A stretch of 19,958 bases of DNA from CALLVY01 sp937899855 (GTDB lineage Bacteria > Bacteroidota > Bacteroidia > Chitinophagales > Saprospiraceae). This document shows positions 1 to 6,993 of the stretch, one piece after another. The stretch's first letter is position 1; every line of letters begins with the position of its first letter. The notes beneath the pieces were generated by a model, which was not told the DNA's origin, ran no database searches, and saw only the letters and a list, made by a program, of their open reading frames with translations. The position numbers and the translations under genes were made by a program. The stretch covers positions 1-19,958 of the forward strand of contig JBCBQC010000111.1 in the NCBI GenBank assembly GCA_039820405.1, read 5' to 3'.

Positions 1-530
1 TGATTGCAGTTCAAGGCCAAAGTACTGAATTGGATACAGTTTTTGTTAAAAGAACGGTGGGGGTAAATGAATTTGAAATAGATACTTTATTTATTCCAAG
101 TGGACGTAGTTCAAAACAAGTCCTGGCAGGAACTACTTTTCTACCGTACTCAGACAAAATGATTGGACTTTTAAATAACGGATTATCACCGATAAGTCTC
201 GAAGTAGTGGAGGAATGTGATCGTAGTGTTGACCCCAGAACTTTTGATGACTACCCGAAATTCTTAAATGTTTGGAGAGGTAAGAACGAATTGACAATTG
301 ATGTTTCGGTTGTAGCAAATTGTTGTCATAACTTTCTCGGAGAGGCAGAAGTAGTTGGGAGTGATACTTTGAATTTAGTTTACACCGCTTATGGCGGATT
401 TTGCTCTTGTAATTGCTGTTTTACATTGAGATACAAATTCAATACGAAAATGGAAGCAAATTATCAAATCTTAAAGTTTGTAACAATCAATAGTAATGAA
501 ACTGTTGGACAGATACCAGCAACAGAATAA
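1..530 (+). CDS. Cys-rich secreted hypothetical protein (5' end outside window)
   Basis: I do not recognise a named family. The reading frame is open from base 3, and the first residues (IAVQGQSTELDT) look like the end of a signal peptide followed by mature protein. The gene therefore probably starts before the window, and the TTG at 30 is not a credible start. About 175 residues are visible. The C-terminal half carries a dense cysteine cluster, NCCHNFLG and then FCSCNCCF, separated by LNLVYTAYGG. This could bind metal or form disulfides in the envelope. From memory, similar short NCC...CSCxCC proteins occur as uncharacterised proteins in Bacteroidota. Base composition is clearly AT-richer than the genes from 788 onward. 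It converges on the aspartyl protease gene. Function is unknown. Confidence 0.6.
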   Translation, partial: IAVQGQSTELDTVFVKRTVGVNEFEIDTLFIPSGRSSKQVLAGTTFLPYSDKMIGLLNNGLSPISLEVVEECDRSVDPRTFDDYPKFLNVWRGKNELTIDVSVVANCCHNFLGEAEVVGSDTLNLVYTAYGGFCSCNCCFTLRYKFNTKMEANYQILKFVTINSNETVGQIPATE

Positions 531-540
531 AAACGACACC

Positions 541-759
541 CCAACAGTTAGTACCATTTCCCTCATTAAACGAATCTACGTACTGCAAAAAAGAGTGATC
601 CTGCTCATGAGTTCCTCTGCTGTAGAACGTTACCATCATTTTGTCGAAACGTACCCCGATATTGTAAAACGAGTTCCTCAAAGAATGGTTGCCTCTTACA
701 TTGGTGTAACTCTTGAAAAGCTTAATCGCAATGCCACAAAGCTTGTGGACAGTTTTCAT
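541..759 (+). pseudogene. Remnant of a Crp/Fnr-family regulator (C-terminal HTH part only)
   Basis: Frame 1 from about 541 encodes a peptide that reads like the end of a Bacteroidota Crp/Fnr regulator. It has the linker helix (KRIYVLQKRVILLMSSS), then SAVERYHHFVETYPDIVKRV, then the helix-turn-helix core PQRMVASYIGVTLEKLNR. In intact relatives the recognition helix continues as SRIRK-like residues; here it reads NRNATKL and then drifts into unrelated sequence. The whole cyclic-nucleotide-binding domain (about 130 residues) is missing. The in-frame ATG at 496 lies inside the upstream gene, and the only other Met, at 607, would give an HTH stub. I read it as a decayed gene, possibly a leftover of an insertion or recombination at this AT-rich spot. 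Boundaries are approximate. Confidence 0.6.
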
Positions 760-787
760 TTTCTTCAGTTAACTGTAGTGCCAAAAA

Positions 788-1867
788 TCACTCTACCGCC
801 AATCGATTGTGTACCAAATCTAGCGTCAGCCGTTGGTGGCCCGTTCCAATGATGAGATCGATGACCTCCCCATCGAGTTTTAAGTCAAAGCCTTCCATAT
901 AATCCGCTACACCCAGATCGAATTCCGAAGCCCCCACCAGCAAGGGAACGGTGTAGACATGGTAGGCATAGTTCCCGTACTTTTTTTCCTCCTTTTGGGT
1001 GTAGCGGTCCTCGTAAAAACTGCGGTTTAAAATATCCACCGGCGAGCCCGTATCAAAGAGCGCGCTAAGGGGCTCCTGGTCGAGGTACAGGACCGTGATG
1101 GGTTTGGAATCAAAAAAGAAAAAGGGCTGGGGCTGCTGCATCTCTAGGGCCTCCTTCGACAGGGTCAACTCCTTCGTTTCCCAGTCAAAGCGGACGTAGT
1201 CAATGAGCCCAACGAGGATGTCGATGCCCATAAATACGTCGTACTTTTGCTGCGATGCAAACTGTCCGTCCTCCTGGACGTCAACCGTGTATTGAGCGGG
1301 CAAATTACTCAGCTCAATGCCCCCAAAATTGATGCGATCGATAACGGTGGGACTCGTCGTGGATACGCGTTTGAAAGCCGGCATGTAGGACGTACCGGTG
1401 ATACTGGTATCGGTGGGCAAGTCGTACTTCTCCACCAAATGCTTGGAAATGGATATTCCGTGCCCACCGGTATCAAACAGGACCCGTAGCGTGTCCGCTC
1501 CCCGCGTTGCCAGGAACAGGTTTCGCTCCAGGGGCAGTACCGCGGCATCACCGCCCTTAAAGTTGGCGCTTGGCTTACCGTATTTTTGATAAAAATCCCA
1601 AGCCCAAATATCAAGCCCCTCCTGCTGGAGGGCTTTCTTTCGATGGGCATACTGAAAGGCGTTGGCTAAAAATTGTGCCTTGGGGGGAGCCTCCGTTTGC
1701 GTCAGCAGCAACTGGTAAGCCCTTTCGTAATCTCCGTTACAATAGGCGGTAAACCAATCCGGTTTTTCTTCGCCTTCATTGCCTAGGTAGAGTTCTTGTA
1801 CGCTTCTTTGGGCGGATAGGCCCAAGGCCGCGAGACAGAGGAGGAGGCTTGGAATTAACTTTATCAT
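788..1867 (-). CDS. Exported retropepsin-like aspartyl protease, two DTG motifs
   Basis: The 359-residue product begins with a signal peptide (about 1-19, cut after LGLSA) and is probably periplasmic or surface exposed. Two aspartyl-protease half-sites are visible: LFDTGGHGISIS with DTG at residues 132-134, and LFDTGSPVDIL with DTG at 272-274. The spacing of 140 residues fits a single chain carrying two retropepsin/pepsin-like lobes. The hydrophobic stretches typical after such motifs also occur (VFMGIDILVG about 211-220, LIIGTGHQR about 338-346). The N-terminal 20-100 region is helical and may be TPR-like. The ATG at 1867 gives an immediate signal peptide, so this start is favoured. It lies 17 bp downstream of the lipoprotein gene and is probably co-transcribed with it. 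The substrate is unknown. Confidence 0.82.
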   Translation of the reverse strand: MIKLIPSLLLCLAALGLSAQRSVQELYLGNEGEEKPDWFTAYCNGDYERAYQLLLTQTEAPPKAQFLANAFQYAHRKKALQQEGLDIWAWDFYQKYGKPSANFKGGDAAVLPLERNLFLATRGADTLRVLFDTGGHGISISKHLVEKYDLPTDTSITGTSYMPAFKRVSTTSPTVIDRINFGGIELSNLPAQYTVDVQEDGQFASQQKYDVFMGIDILVGLIDYVRFDWETKELTLSKEALEMQQPQPFFFFDSKPITVLYLDQEPLSALFDTGSPVDILNRSFYEDRYTQKEEKKYGNYAYHVYTVPLLVGASEFDLGVADYMEGFDLKLDGEVIDLIIGTGHQRLTLDLVHNRLAVE

Positions 1868-1884
1868 TTTTTATGGTTTTTGCT

Positions 1885-2535
1885 TTATTCAAAAGTCAAG
1901 ATAAACTTTTCTCGCTGCAGTTCCTCGGGTCGCTCCATTCCAGTTTCGTACTGGCTCGCCGCGAAAACGACGTAGATGTCTTGGTTGATTTTTTCAATGG
2001 GATAGGCGTACTCTGACGCACTGAAATCTCGGGCATCCCTTTTATCCAAATCGTAAATGTTTTCAACGGTCACTTGGGCGTAGGTCACACCATTTTCCAC
2101 CTTCACCCCCTTGTCCAATCGGTGCCAATCCGAATCTTCTTGGTAGAACCAATGAAATTGGTAATCGCCATCGCCAACGTAAATGTCTTTGTTTTCGTTG
2201 TATTTATCTTCATTCCCCGTTTTTACCGCCACGAACCTACAATCTATAAAATACCGGTCGTCCTCACATTGATAGATGTTTTTGTCCGCAGGATAATCAA
2301 AGTAGTACTTCCCCCACGAATTAGAGACATCAATCCCCGTTACCTTGTACAGGGTCAGTTGGTACACAAAGGGGCGCTTTTCTAAGGTAAGTACGCCATT
2401 TTTTTCTTTGACCACCTTTCCATCCTGGACGATTTCTACTTTGAAGTATGCCTCACCCTCCGCTTTGTTGATTTTGATCAAGCGGCAGGAGGACAGTAGC
2501 AGGGTCAATAATACGAAGAGTTGAAATTTATTCAT
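1885..2535 (-). CDS. Small lipoprotein of unknown function
   Basis: The 216-residue product has a clear lipoprotein signal: a short basic N-terminus, a leucine-rich core and the lipobox LSSC with the acceptor cysteine at residue 17. No lipoprotein-sorting Asp follows the Cys (Arg-Leu-Ile instead). The mature part is rich in aromatic and acidic residues (YYFDYPADKNIYQCEDDRYF, QFHWFYQEDSDWHRL) and looks like a beta-rich envelope domain. It has a possible disulfide pair in the segment YQCEDDRYFIDC. I do not recognise a family. It lies between the hydrolase (61 bp upstream) and the aspartyl protease (17 bp downstream) on the same strand, which suggests a three-gene unit for exported proteins. Confidence 0.7.
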   Translation of the reverse strand: MNKFQLFVLLTLLLSSCRLIKINKAEGEAYFKVEIVQDGKVVKEKNGVLTLEKRPFVYQLTLYKVTGIDVSNSWGKYYFDYPADKNIYQCEDDRYFIDCRFVAVKTGNEDKYNENKDIYVGDGDYQFHWFYQEDSDWHRLDKGVKVENGVTYAQVTVENIYDLDKRDARDFSASEYAYPIEKINQDIYVVFAASQYETGMERPEELQREKFILTFE

Positions 2536-2596
2536 ATTGGTTTGAGTTATGTCTTACCCATGGAGGGCTTGGCGGATGCCGAGGATACAACCCCCT

Positions 2597-3619
2597 TTAC
2601 TTCCCATTCTCCTCCAACCATTCCAAAGCAAAGCCATTGACCTCCCCCAAGCGATCAATCCATTCCTTTTTACCCGATGCATCAACCCGAGTCTCCAGAC
2701 AAAAATGGTCGCAGTTTGGGAAGACCTTGTAGGTCAGGTTGTCTTTTCCCCGTCTCAAAAAATCCAGCTTGGCGTAGTCCATATTCAGAATACTCTGTCG
2801 GTCCGCCCCCCCGGCAACGTACAGGATGGGGATATCGAGCTTTAGCATGTTTTCCAGGGGAGCGTTTAGGGTAAAACTACTCCACTTGTAATACGTTTCC
2901 CCAAACCATTCTTTGGTAGTAGAGGTGGGGTCGCGGTAGATTTTTTCAAATTCGGCGTAGAGGGAATCGATGTTCGACTGGGCCTCCTCATTCGATAAAT
3001 CACCATTTAGGGCGGCCACCCTTTCCTGAAGGATAAAGTCATACAAGTGGTTGAGCGAATTGCCCATCATGGAGATTACGTGGGTCACGCTTTGGTTTTT
3101 TACGGCCACCGCCGGAGCCACTTGCGAACCTTCGGAGTACCCCCAAACGATGATGCGGGAACGGTCTACCGACAGTCTTTGCAGGGCATCATCGATGACG
3201 CGATCCGCCGCGTTCGTTCGCCAGTCCAAGCTGTAGCGCTCCCGGTATTTCTCATTCGTGGGGTAGTACTTCCGACCGGATGGGGCGATCCCAAGGCTGT
3301 CGACGAAAGGGATGTTGGGTTTGCTGATGATGATGACGTGGTAATCCTGACTCAGCGATCTAAAATCCAGCGTAGTGCTGGTGGAATAATGCCCATCGGA
3401 GCGGGGCCAGTACAGGGGAAAGTTCTTGGAGCCCTGGAGGTAGACGATCAGGGGCTTTTGAGTGCTCAGCGCGTTTTTATAAACGTGGTAGTTGACCAGG
3501 CCCAGGGTACTGTCCGCAATGCTGATGGTCTCCCAATTGTCGGTGACCTTTTCGTGTTGCCCGTATGCGAAGGTGGAAAACGCTAGGGTGAGGAGGACTA
3601 AAATAAGCGTATTTTTCAT
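2597..3619 (-). CDS. Exported alpha/beta hydrolase (prolyl-oligopeptidase/esterase-like)
   Basis: The 340-residue product starts with a signal peptide (about 1-20, ending FAYG before QHEK). The core is an alpha/beta-hydrolase. The oxyanion-side strand is PLIVYLQGSKNFPL (about 56-70). The nucleophile elbow is GYSEG with Ser162. The probable acid is Asp273 in LYVAGGADRQSI, and the catalytic His is His305 in PNCDHFCL. The triad order and spacing are normal for the fold. The segment between Ser and Asp (about 185-255) is an extra helical cap. Family members cleave esters or short peptides, and the substrate cannot be read from sequence. It is the probable first gene of a minus-strand unit with the lipoprotein and aspartyl protease, so a shared role in envelope or peptide processing is possible but unproven. 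Confidence 0.8.
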   Translation of the reverse strand: MKNTLILVLLTLAFSTFAYGQHEKVTDNWETISIADSTLGLVNYHVYKNALSTQKPLIVYLQGSKNFPLYWPRSDGHYSTSTTLDFRSLSQDYHVIIISKPNIPFVDSLGIAPSGRKYYPTNEKYRERYSLDWRTNAADRVIDDALQRLSVDRSRIIVWGYSEGSQVAPAVAVKNQSVTHVISMMGNSLNHLYDFILQERVAALNGDLSNEEAQSNIDSLYAEFEKIYRDPTSTTKEWFGETYYKWSSFTLNAPLENMLKLDIPILYVAGGADRQSILNMDYAKLDFLRRGKDNLTYKVFPNCDHFCLETRVDASGKKEWIDRLGEVNGFALEWLEENGK

Positions 3620-3749
3620 GAGCCTGGTGTTTTATCCACGGTGTGCTGCGGTCGTTTTCCCTCTTCCGGGCGGATCGCTGCGGTTACGTAAGCGGAGTAA
3701 GCGTGGTGACGAGCGCCCCACCCCCCGCGGGGCGGCCCGGATGCTAGGA
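3620..3749. other. GC-rich intergenic spacer with a C/G hairpin
   Basis: This spacer separates the hydrolase from the unrecognised minus-strand gene at 3750-4568. It contains a strong GC hairpin around 3713-3735, where CGCCCC and GGGGCG flank a short loop. No run of T follows on either strand, so it is not a classical terminator. A short minus-strand reading frame crosses it, but its residues (Arg/Pro/Gly/Ser-rich) look like frame noise. It could be one copy of a dispersed intergenic repeat. Confidence 0.3.
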
Positions 3750-4568
3750 CTAGGGCCATTCCCATTGGTTGAGTTTTTCCTTTCGGTTTTCAAAAAGCTG
3801 ATGTACTTTATCGAGTAGCCAATTCCCACCAAAAGTCGTGGTCAACTCGTGCGAACCGTATACGACCCAGGTAAAGGTTTGGTCACAAAGAATGGTTTCG
3901 TACAAGTCGATATCCAGCAGCTGAATGTCCACTTCGTAGTCGATCCGGTCTTCGGTAACCACAAAGATCTTATCCGTTTGAATCCGCTCCTTGATATGTG
4001 CTTCGAGCGCTTGTTGGTCGTCCCACTCCAGGTTATCATTGCTCAGGTAGAGGACGGGTTTTGGGCTTTCGCCCAGCAAGGGGACCCAGGGGTCGCCCGT
4101 AAAGTTCCACCTTTCCAGAAGTTGCTTTCTCACCCGGGCGGACTCGGCTTCGGACAGCTTTCTTTCGAACGGGAGGGGTTCGGCCGCTCGAAGTTGCTCG
4201 GGGCTTTGCTGGGAAATAAATTCCACGAATTTAGTACATTCATCCCGCATTGCTGCTCGCGCGGTCTTATTGCGCTGGTCGGCCTTTTTGAGGGGATCCT
4301 CAGCAGCCCCCAATGAGTCGAGTTCTTCCATACCTATTTTTTTTAGGGCCACCTGACCAGCTTCAAAGGATTGGAATTCTTTACCCATTAAGGCTAACAC
4401 TCTTTGCAATAGGGTGTCTAAAATATTGCAACGGGGAAGGAATTGGTAATCGCTTTTTGAATAGGGGTACTGGCCGTTCCCTTCTTGCTGGTACCGATTG
4501 GACCAATAAACGTGTCGCTCCAGACAGTATCGTCCCGCCTGCGTTATCAAGGATTCTATTTCAGTCAT
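3750..4568 (-). CDS. Hypothetical cytoplasmic protein, acidic, about 272 aa
   Basis: I do not recognise this protein. It has no signal peptide or membrane segment. The N-terminal 120 residues are helical and charged (RYCLERHVYWSNRYQQEG, then a helix with many Glu/Lys/Gln). The second half (about 165-255) has alternating strands such as WVPLLGESPKPVLYLSN, IFVVTEDRIDYEVDIQLLDIDLY and QTFTWVVYGSHELTTTFGG. These resemble the shape of small immunity or SMI1-like proteins, but no diagnostic motif is seen. The ATG at 4568 is the first Met of the frame. It is followed downstream by the hydrolase after 130 bp, so co-transcription is uncertain. The coding signal is good (long frame, balanced codon use). 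Confidence 0.65.
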   Translation of the reverse strand: MTEIESLITQAGRYCLERHVYWSNRYQQEGNGQYPYSKSDYQFLPRCNILDTLLQRVLALMGKEFQSFEAGQVALKKIGMEELDSLGAAEDPLKKADQRNKTARAAMRDECTKFVEFISQQSPEQLRAAEPLPFERKLSEAESARVRKQLLERWNFTGDPWVPLLGESPKPVLYLSNDNLEWDDQQALEAHIKERIQTDKIFVVTEDRIDYEVDIQLLDIDLYETILCDQTFTWVVYGSHELTTTFGGNWLLDKVHQLFENRKEKLNQWEWP

Positions 4569-4860
4569 TTTGTCAGTTTGTCACTAGTACATAGCGCATC
4601 GTAGAATTCTTGGTAGTCACTTTGGAGCTGACTAGGGGCGGCTTTCGCCTCCGCATTAGCCGGGGTGGGACCACGCGGTAGGTACGGCAAAATCTACCCC
4701 TTATCATTCGGGTAGTCCGTACTGGGCGAGCGAGGACCCAAGTGTATAGGCAAAATACTCATAAATTGGCGAGATCACCAGGCGCTTCTCCTTTTTTTTA
4801 CCGCTAAATCCTCTCCGCATCCTCCATTTGGAAAGTAAGTGCCGATAATACTCCCCCAAA
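4569..4860. other. Intergenic region without a recognisable gene
   Basis: About 290 bp lie between the start of the 3750-4568 gene and the terminator of the ene-reductase. I see a weak hairpin (GGCG-CTTT-CGCC near 4637-4650) and a T-run near 4793-4800. The region presumably contains the promoter of the minus-strand gene at 4568, but no clear TTG/TAnnTTTG pair could be placed. A minus-strand frame (4704-5018) crosses it, but it overlaps the ene-reductase end in another frame and is not convincing. Confidence 0.4.
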
Positions 4861-4900
4861 AAAAGAGTGATCTTTTCCCGCGGGAAAAGATCACTCCTTC
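4860..4900 (-). terminator. Rho-independent terminator of the ene-reductase gene, perfect palindrome
   Basis: A 32-bp perfect inverted repeat spans 4865-4896, with arms GAGTGATCTTTTCCCG and CGGGAAAAGATCACTC. Read on the minus strand, the stem is followed by a run of seven T (complement of the A-run ending at 4864). It lies 28 bp past the stop of the ene-reductase at 4924. The stem is unusually long and has no unpaired loop beyond the central bases. Confidence 0.88.
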
Positions 4901-4923
4901 TTTTACTCCATACCTTGCTCAAT

Positions 4924-6015
4924 TTAACCCGCCACCTCCGCCAAACGGGGATAATCCGTGTAGCCTTCCGGCCCGGGCGTGTAAAACAGGTCGGCATTAA
5001 ACGCCGCGATGGGGGCATCCGCCCGATAGCGTTCTACCAAATCGGGATTGGATACGAAGGGCTTGCCGATACAGATCAAATCCGCTACCCCCGCTTCCAG
5101 TCCCGCGATGGCACTTTCCTTTTCGTAGCCGCCATTGATGATAAAGGTGCCCTTAAATTTGGCCTTTAGCCGGGCATCTACATCCGCCGGTACGTTCGAA
5201 GCGCCCATGTACAGGGTCCGAATGTGGTGCAGGTAGGCGATTCCCTTGGCAGACAGTTGGTCCACAATGTACTCGTAGTCTTCCGTCAAGCCCTCGTACT
5301 GGTCCATGGTGTTGAAAACACCGTAGGGGCTGATGCGCACCCCGGTCCGATCGGCGCCCACCTCCGCAATCACCGCATCCAGTACTTCGAATAGGAAACG
5401 GGCGCGATTCTCTACGCTACCGCCGTAATCATCGGTCCGGTGGTTGGCTTGCTTATTGAGGAACTGATTGATCAGGTAGCCATTGGCGGCGTGTACTTCG
5501 AAACCATCAAAACCGGCCGCCATCGCATTTCGGGCCGCTACCCGATACTCCTCGACGGCCGCGGTGATGTCCCCCGCCGTCATGGCCTCGGGCACGGGCT
5601 GGGCTTGCATCTGCTGCTGATCGGTCCACATCTCACCGGGGCTCGCAATGGCACTGGGCGCCAAAACGCGGCCTCCCGCGGGCAGATTGAGCGGGTGGGA
5701 TACCCGTCCGGTGTGAAAAACTTGCAGTACGATGGTACCGCCTTTGGCGTGTACCGCATCGGTAACCAATTTCCAACCCTGAACTTGCTCCTGGCTGTAA
5801 ATACCGGGAATCCGGGGGTAGCCCATCCCGTTGGGCGAAGATCCCGTGGCTTCGGTGATGATGAGGCCCGCCGAAGCCCGCTGGGCGTAGTACTCCGCCA
5901 TGAGCGCGTTGGGCACCCCATCAATGGCGCGGCTGCGCGTCATCGGAGCCATTACGATTTTGTTTTTCAGGGGCCAGGGACCCAGTTGGTAGGTGTCGAA
6001 AAGTGTGGTAGACAT
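4924..6015 (-). CDS. Old Yellow Enzyme family FMN ene-reductase (NemA-like alkene reductase)
   Basis: The 363-residue cytoplasmic flavoprotein is of normal length for the family. It should use NAD(P)H and FMN to reduce electron-poor C=C bonds such as enones, maleimides and nitro-compounds. Visible motifs are the FMN-binding N-terminus KNKIVMAPMTRSRA (about 17-30), the active-site pair His175/Asn178 in EVHAANGYLINQFLN, the proton donor Tyr180, NHRTDDYGGSVENRARF (about 191-207), and the phosphate-binding C-terminal strands FIINGGY and ADLICIGKPFVSNPDLV. All catalytic residues are present, so an active enzyme is expected. It is divergent from the ABC operon starting at 6284, with 268 bp between the starts. 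A shared regulatory region is possible, but the operator seen there lies close to the other promoter. The start ATG at 6015 matches the family N-terminus. Confidence 0.95.
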   Translation of the reverse strand: MSTTLFDTYQLGPWPLKNKIVMAPMTRSRAIDGVPNALMAEYYAQRASAGLIITEATGSSPNGMGYPRIPGIYSQEQVQGWKLVTDAVHAKGGTIVLQVFHTGRVSHPLNLPAGGRVLAPSAIASPGEMWTDQQQMQAQPVPEAMTAGDITAAVEEYRVAARNAMAAGFDGFEVHAANGYLINQFLNKQANHRTDDYGGSVENRARFLFEVLDAVIAEVGADRTGVRISPYGVFNTMDQYEGLTEDYEYIVDQLSAKGIAYLHHIRTLYMGASNVPADVDARLKAKFKGTFIINGGYEKESAIAGLEAGVADLICIGKPFVSNPDLVERYRADAPIAAFNADLFYTPGPEGYTDYPRLAEVAG

Positions 6016-6214
6016 GTGCTTGATTTAAAGTATACAAATGGAACAATAGAACGGGGAGGACCCCCAAAAGTTCAGGCAAGTAGGTGGGGTTTGTAGCACT
6101 TGCGGCCCACAACTGTTTTGGTGGCGACAATTCGGAAGCGGTTTGTGATAAATTCGCTTCAAGCAGCCCGCGGTCCGTTTTGTTTTTTGCGTCTCCGGCG
6201 AGCGTTAATTTTAT

Positions 6215-6229
6215 TGCAATCGGATTGCA
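6215..6229. promoter_or_regulatory. 7-1-7 palindromic operator, Fur/Zur-family type
   Basis: The sequence TGCAATC G GATTGCA is a perfect inverted repeat of two 7-base arms around one central base. Partial symmetry continues outward (A6213/T6231, T6212/A6232). Fur-family repressors (Fur, Zur, Mur, PerR) classically bind 7-1-7 palindromes. The site covers the TTG of the -33 element of the promoter for the 6284 operon, as expected for repression when metal is plentiful. A related half-site-like sequence (ATTGCAAGATTGC) follows at 6251-6263. Assignment to Zur rather than another Fur-family member rests on the operon content. Confidence 0.7.
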
Positions 6230-6254
6230 TTAGAAAATAAATTCCTTATTATTG
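6225..6254 (+). promoter_or_regulatory. Bacteroidota-type promoter of the 6284-13955 operon
   Basis: The -33 element TTG is at 6225-6227 and the -7 element TATTATTG at 6247-6254 (7 of 8 to TAnnTTTG), separated by 19 bp. This matches the spacing of the Bacteroidota primary sigma factor. Transcription would start near 6260, about 25 bp before the ATG at 6284. The palindromic operator overlaps the -33 element. Confidence 0.6.
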
Positions 6255-6283
6255 CAAGATTGCTGCGTTAATCGAGTTGCCTT

Positions 6284-6985
6284 ATGATCCAGATCAAGGA
6301 TGCCGTCAAATCCTTCCAAGGAGTCCCCGCCGTCCGCGGGCTCAACCTACAGATCGAGCCGGGAGAAATCCTGGGCCTCCTGGGAGCTAATGGAGCGGGC
6401 AAATCAACCACCATCCATCTGCTCTTGGGCTTTCTCCAGCCTGACTCGGGTACCATTCGTATCCACCAGCTCGACCCCGCGCAAAAAACCCACGAAGTCC
6501 GTCAATTAATCGGCTACATTCCCGAAAACGTAAATTTATACCCTTATCTTTCGGGCTTGGAAAACTTGGACTATTTCTGCCGACTGGCGGGCTTAAGTTA
6601 TCCCCAAGCGGAGTTGGAACACGTGCTGCAAACCTGCGGCCTGCCCCCCGGGGACCACCAGAAACGAGTGTCCAACTACTCCAAAGGCATGCGGCAAAAG
6701 GTAGGAATCGCCATTGCCTATGCCAAAAAAGCCAAGGTCTATCTGCTGGATGAACCCGCCAGTGGTTTGGATCCCCTGGCGAGTAACGAACTGTCCGATC
6801 TGTTGAGAAAACTAGCGGCGGAGGGCGCCACCATTCTGATGGCTTCCCACGACCTTTTCCGAGTGCGAGAAGTCTGCCACCGCATTGTAATCCTCAAAAA
6901 CGGCCAATTGGTCAAATCACTCGACAGCGAGGCGGTCAGCGCCAGTGAATTGGAAAAGCTGTATTTGGAATACATGAAAAATTAG
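6284..6985 (+). CDS. ABC transporter ATP-binding protein (CcmA/NosF-type) of an ABC-2 exporter
   Basis: The 233-residue ATPase subunit has all core motifs: Walker A GANGAGKST (34-42), the signature YSKGMRQKV (132-140) in place of canonical LSGGQ, Walker B VYLLDEP (152-158), the D-loop SGLDP and H-loop His189. The Q-loop glutamine is replaced (IPENVNLYP, Glu81). Both the Glu and the YSKGM signature are usual in the NosF/CcmA-like ATPases that pair with ABC-2 permeases. It is followed after 8 bp by two permease genes and probably energises them as a heterodimeric permease pair. It is the first gene behind the operator/promoter at 6215-6254. The substrate is not readable from the ATPase. Confidence 0.93.
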   Translation: MIQIKDAVKSFQGVPAVRGLNLQIEPGEILGLLGANGAGKSTTIHLLLGFLQPDSGTIRIHQLDPAQKTHEVRQLIGYIPENVNLYPYLSGLENLDYFCRLAGLSYPQAELEHVLQTCGLPPGDHQKRVSNYSKGMRQKVGIAIAYAKKAKVYLLDEPASGLDPLASNELSDLLRKLAAEGATILMASHDLFRVREVCHRIVILKNGQLVKSLDSEAVSASELEKLYLEYMKN

Positions 6986-6993
6986 GATCGGAT

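Larger units (their letters stand above)
6016..6283. other. Divergent promoter region between ene-reductase and metal operon
   Basis: The 268-bp spacer becomes AT-rich towards the plus-strand operon (6200-6283). It contains the palindromic operator and promoter listed separately. On the ene-reductase side I could not place a convincing Bacteroidota promoter; TATACTTTAAA (minus strand, near 6025-6035) is a weak -7 candidate. Confidence 0.5.

Noticed and set aside
4704..5018. Minus-strand frame of 104 aa after the ene-reductase
   Set aside because: It overlaps the ene-reductase and its terminator in another frame and has no start context or motif.
5440..6096. 218-residue plus-strand frame opposite the ene-reductase
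   Set aside because: It has no recognisable motif and overlaps a complete, motif-rich enzyme gene.
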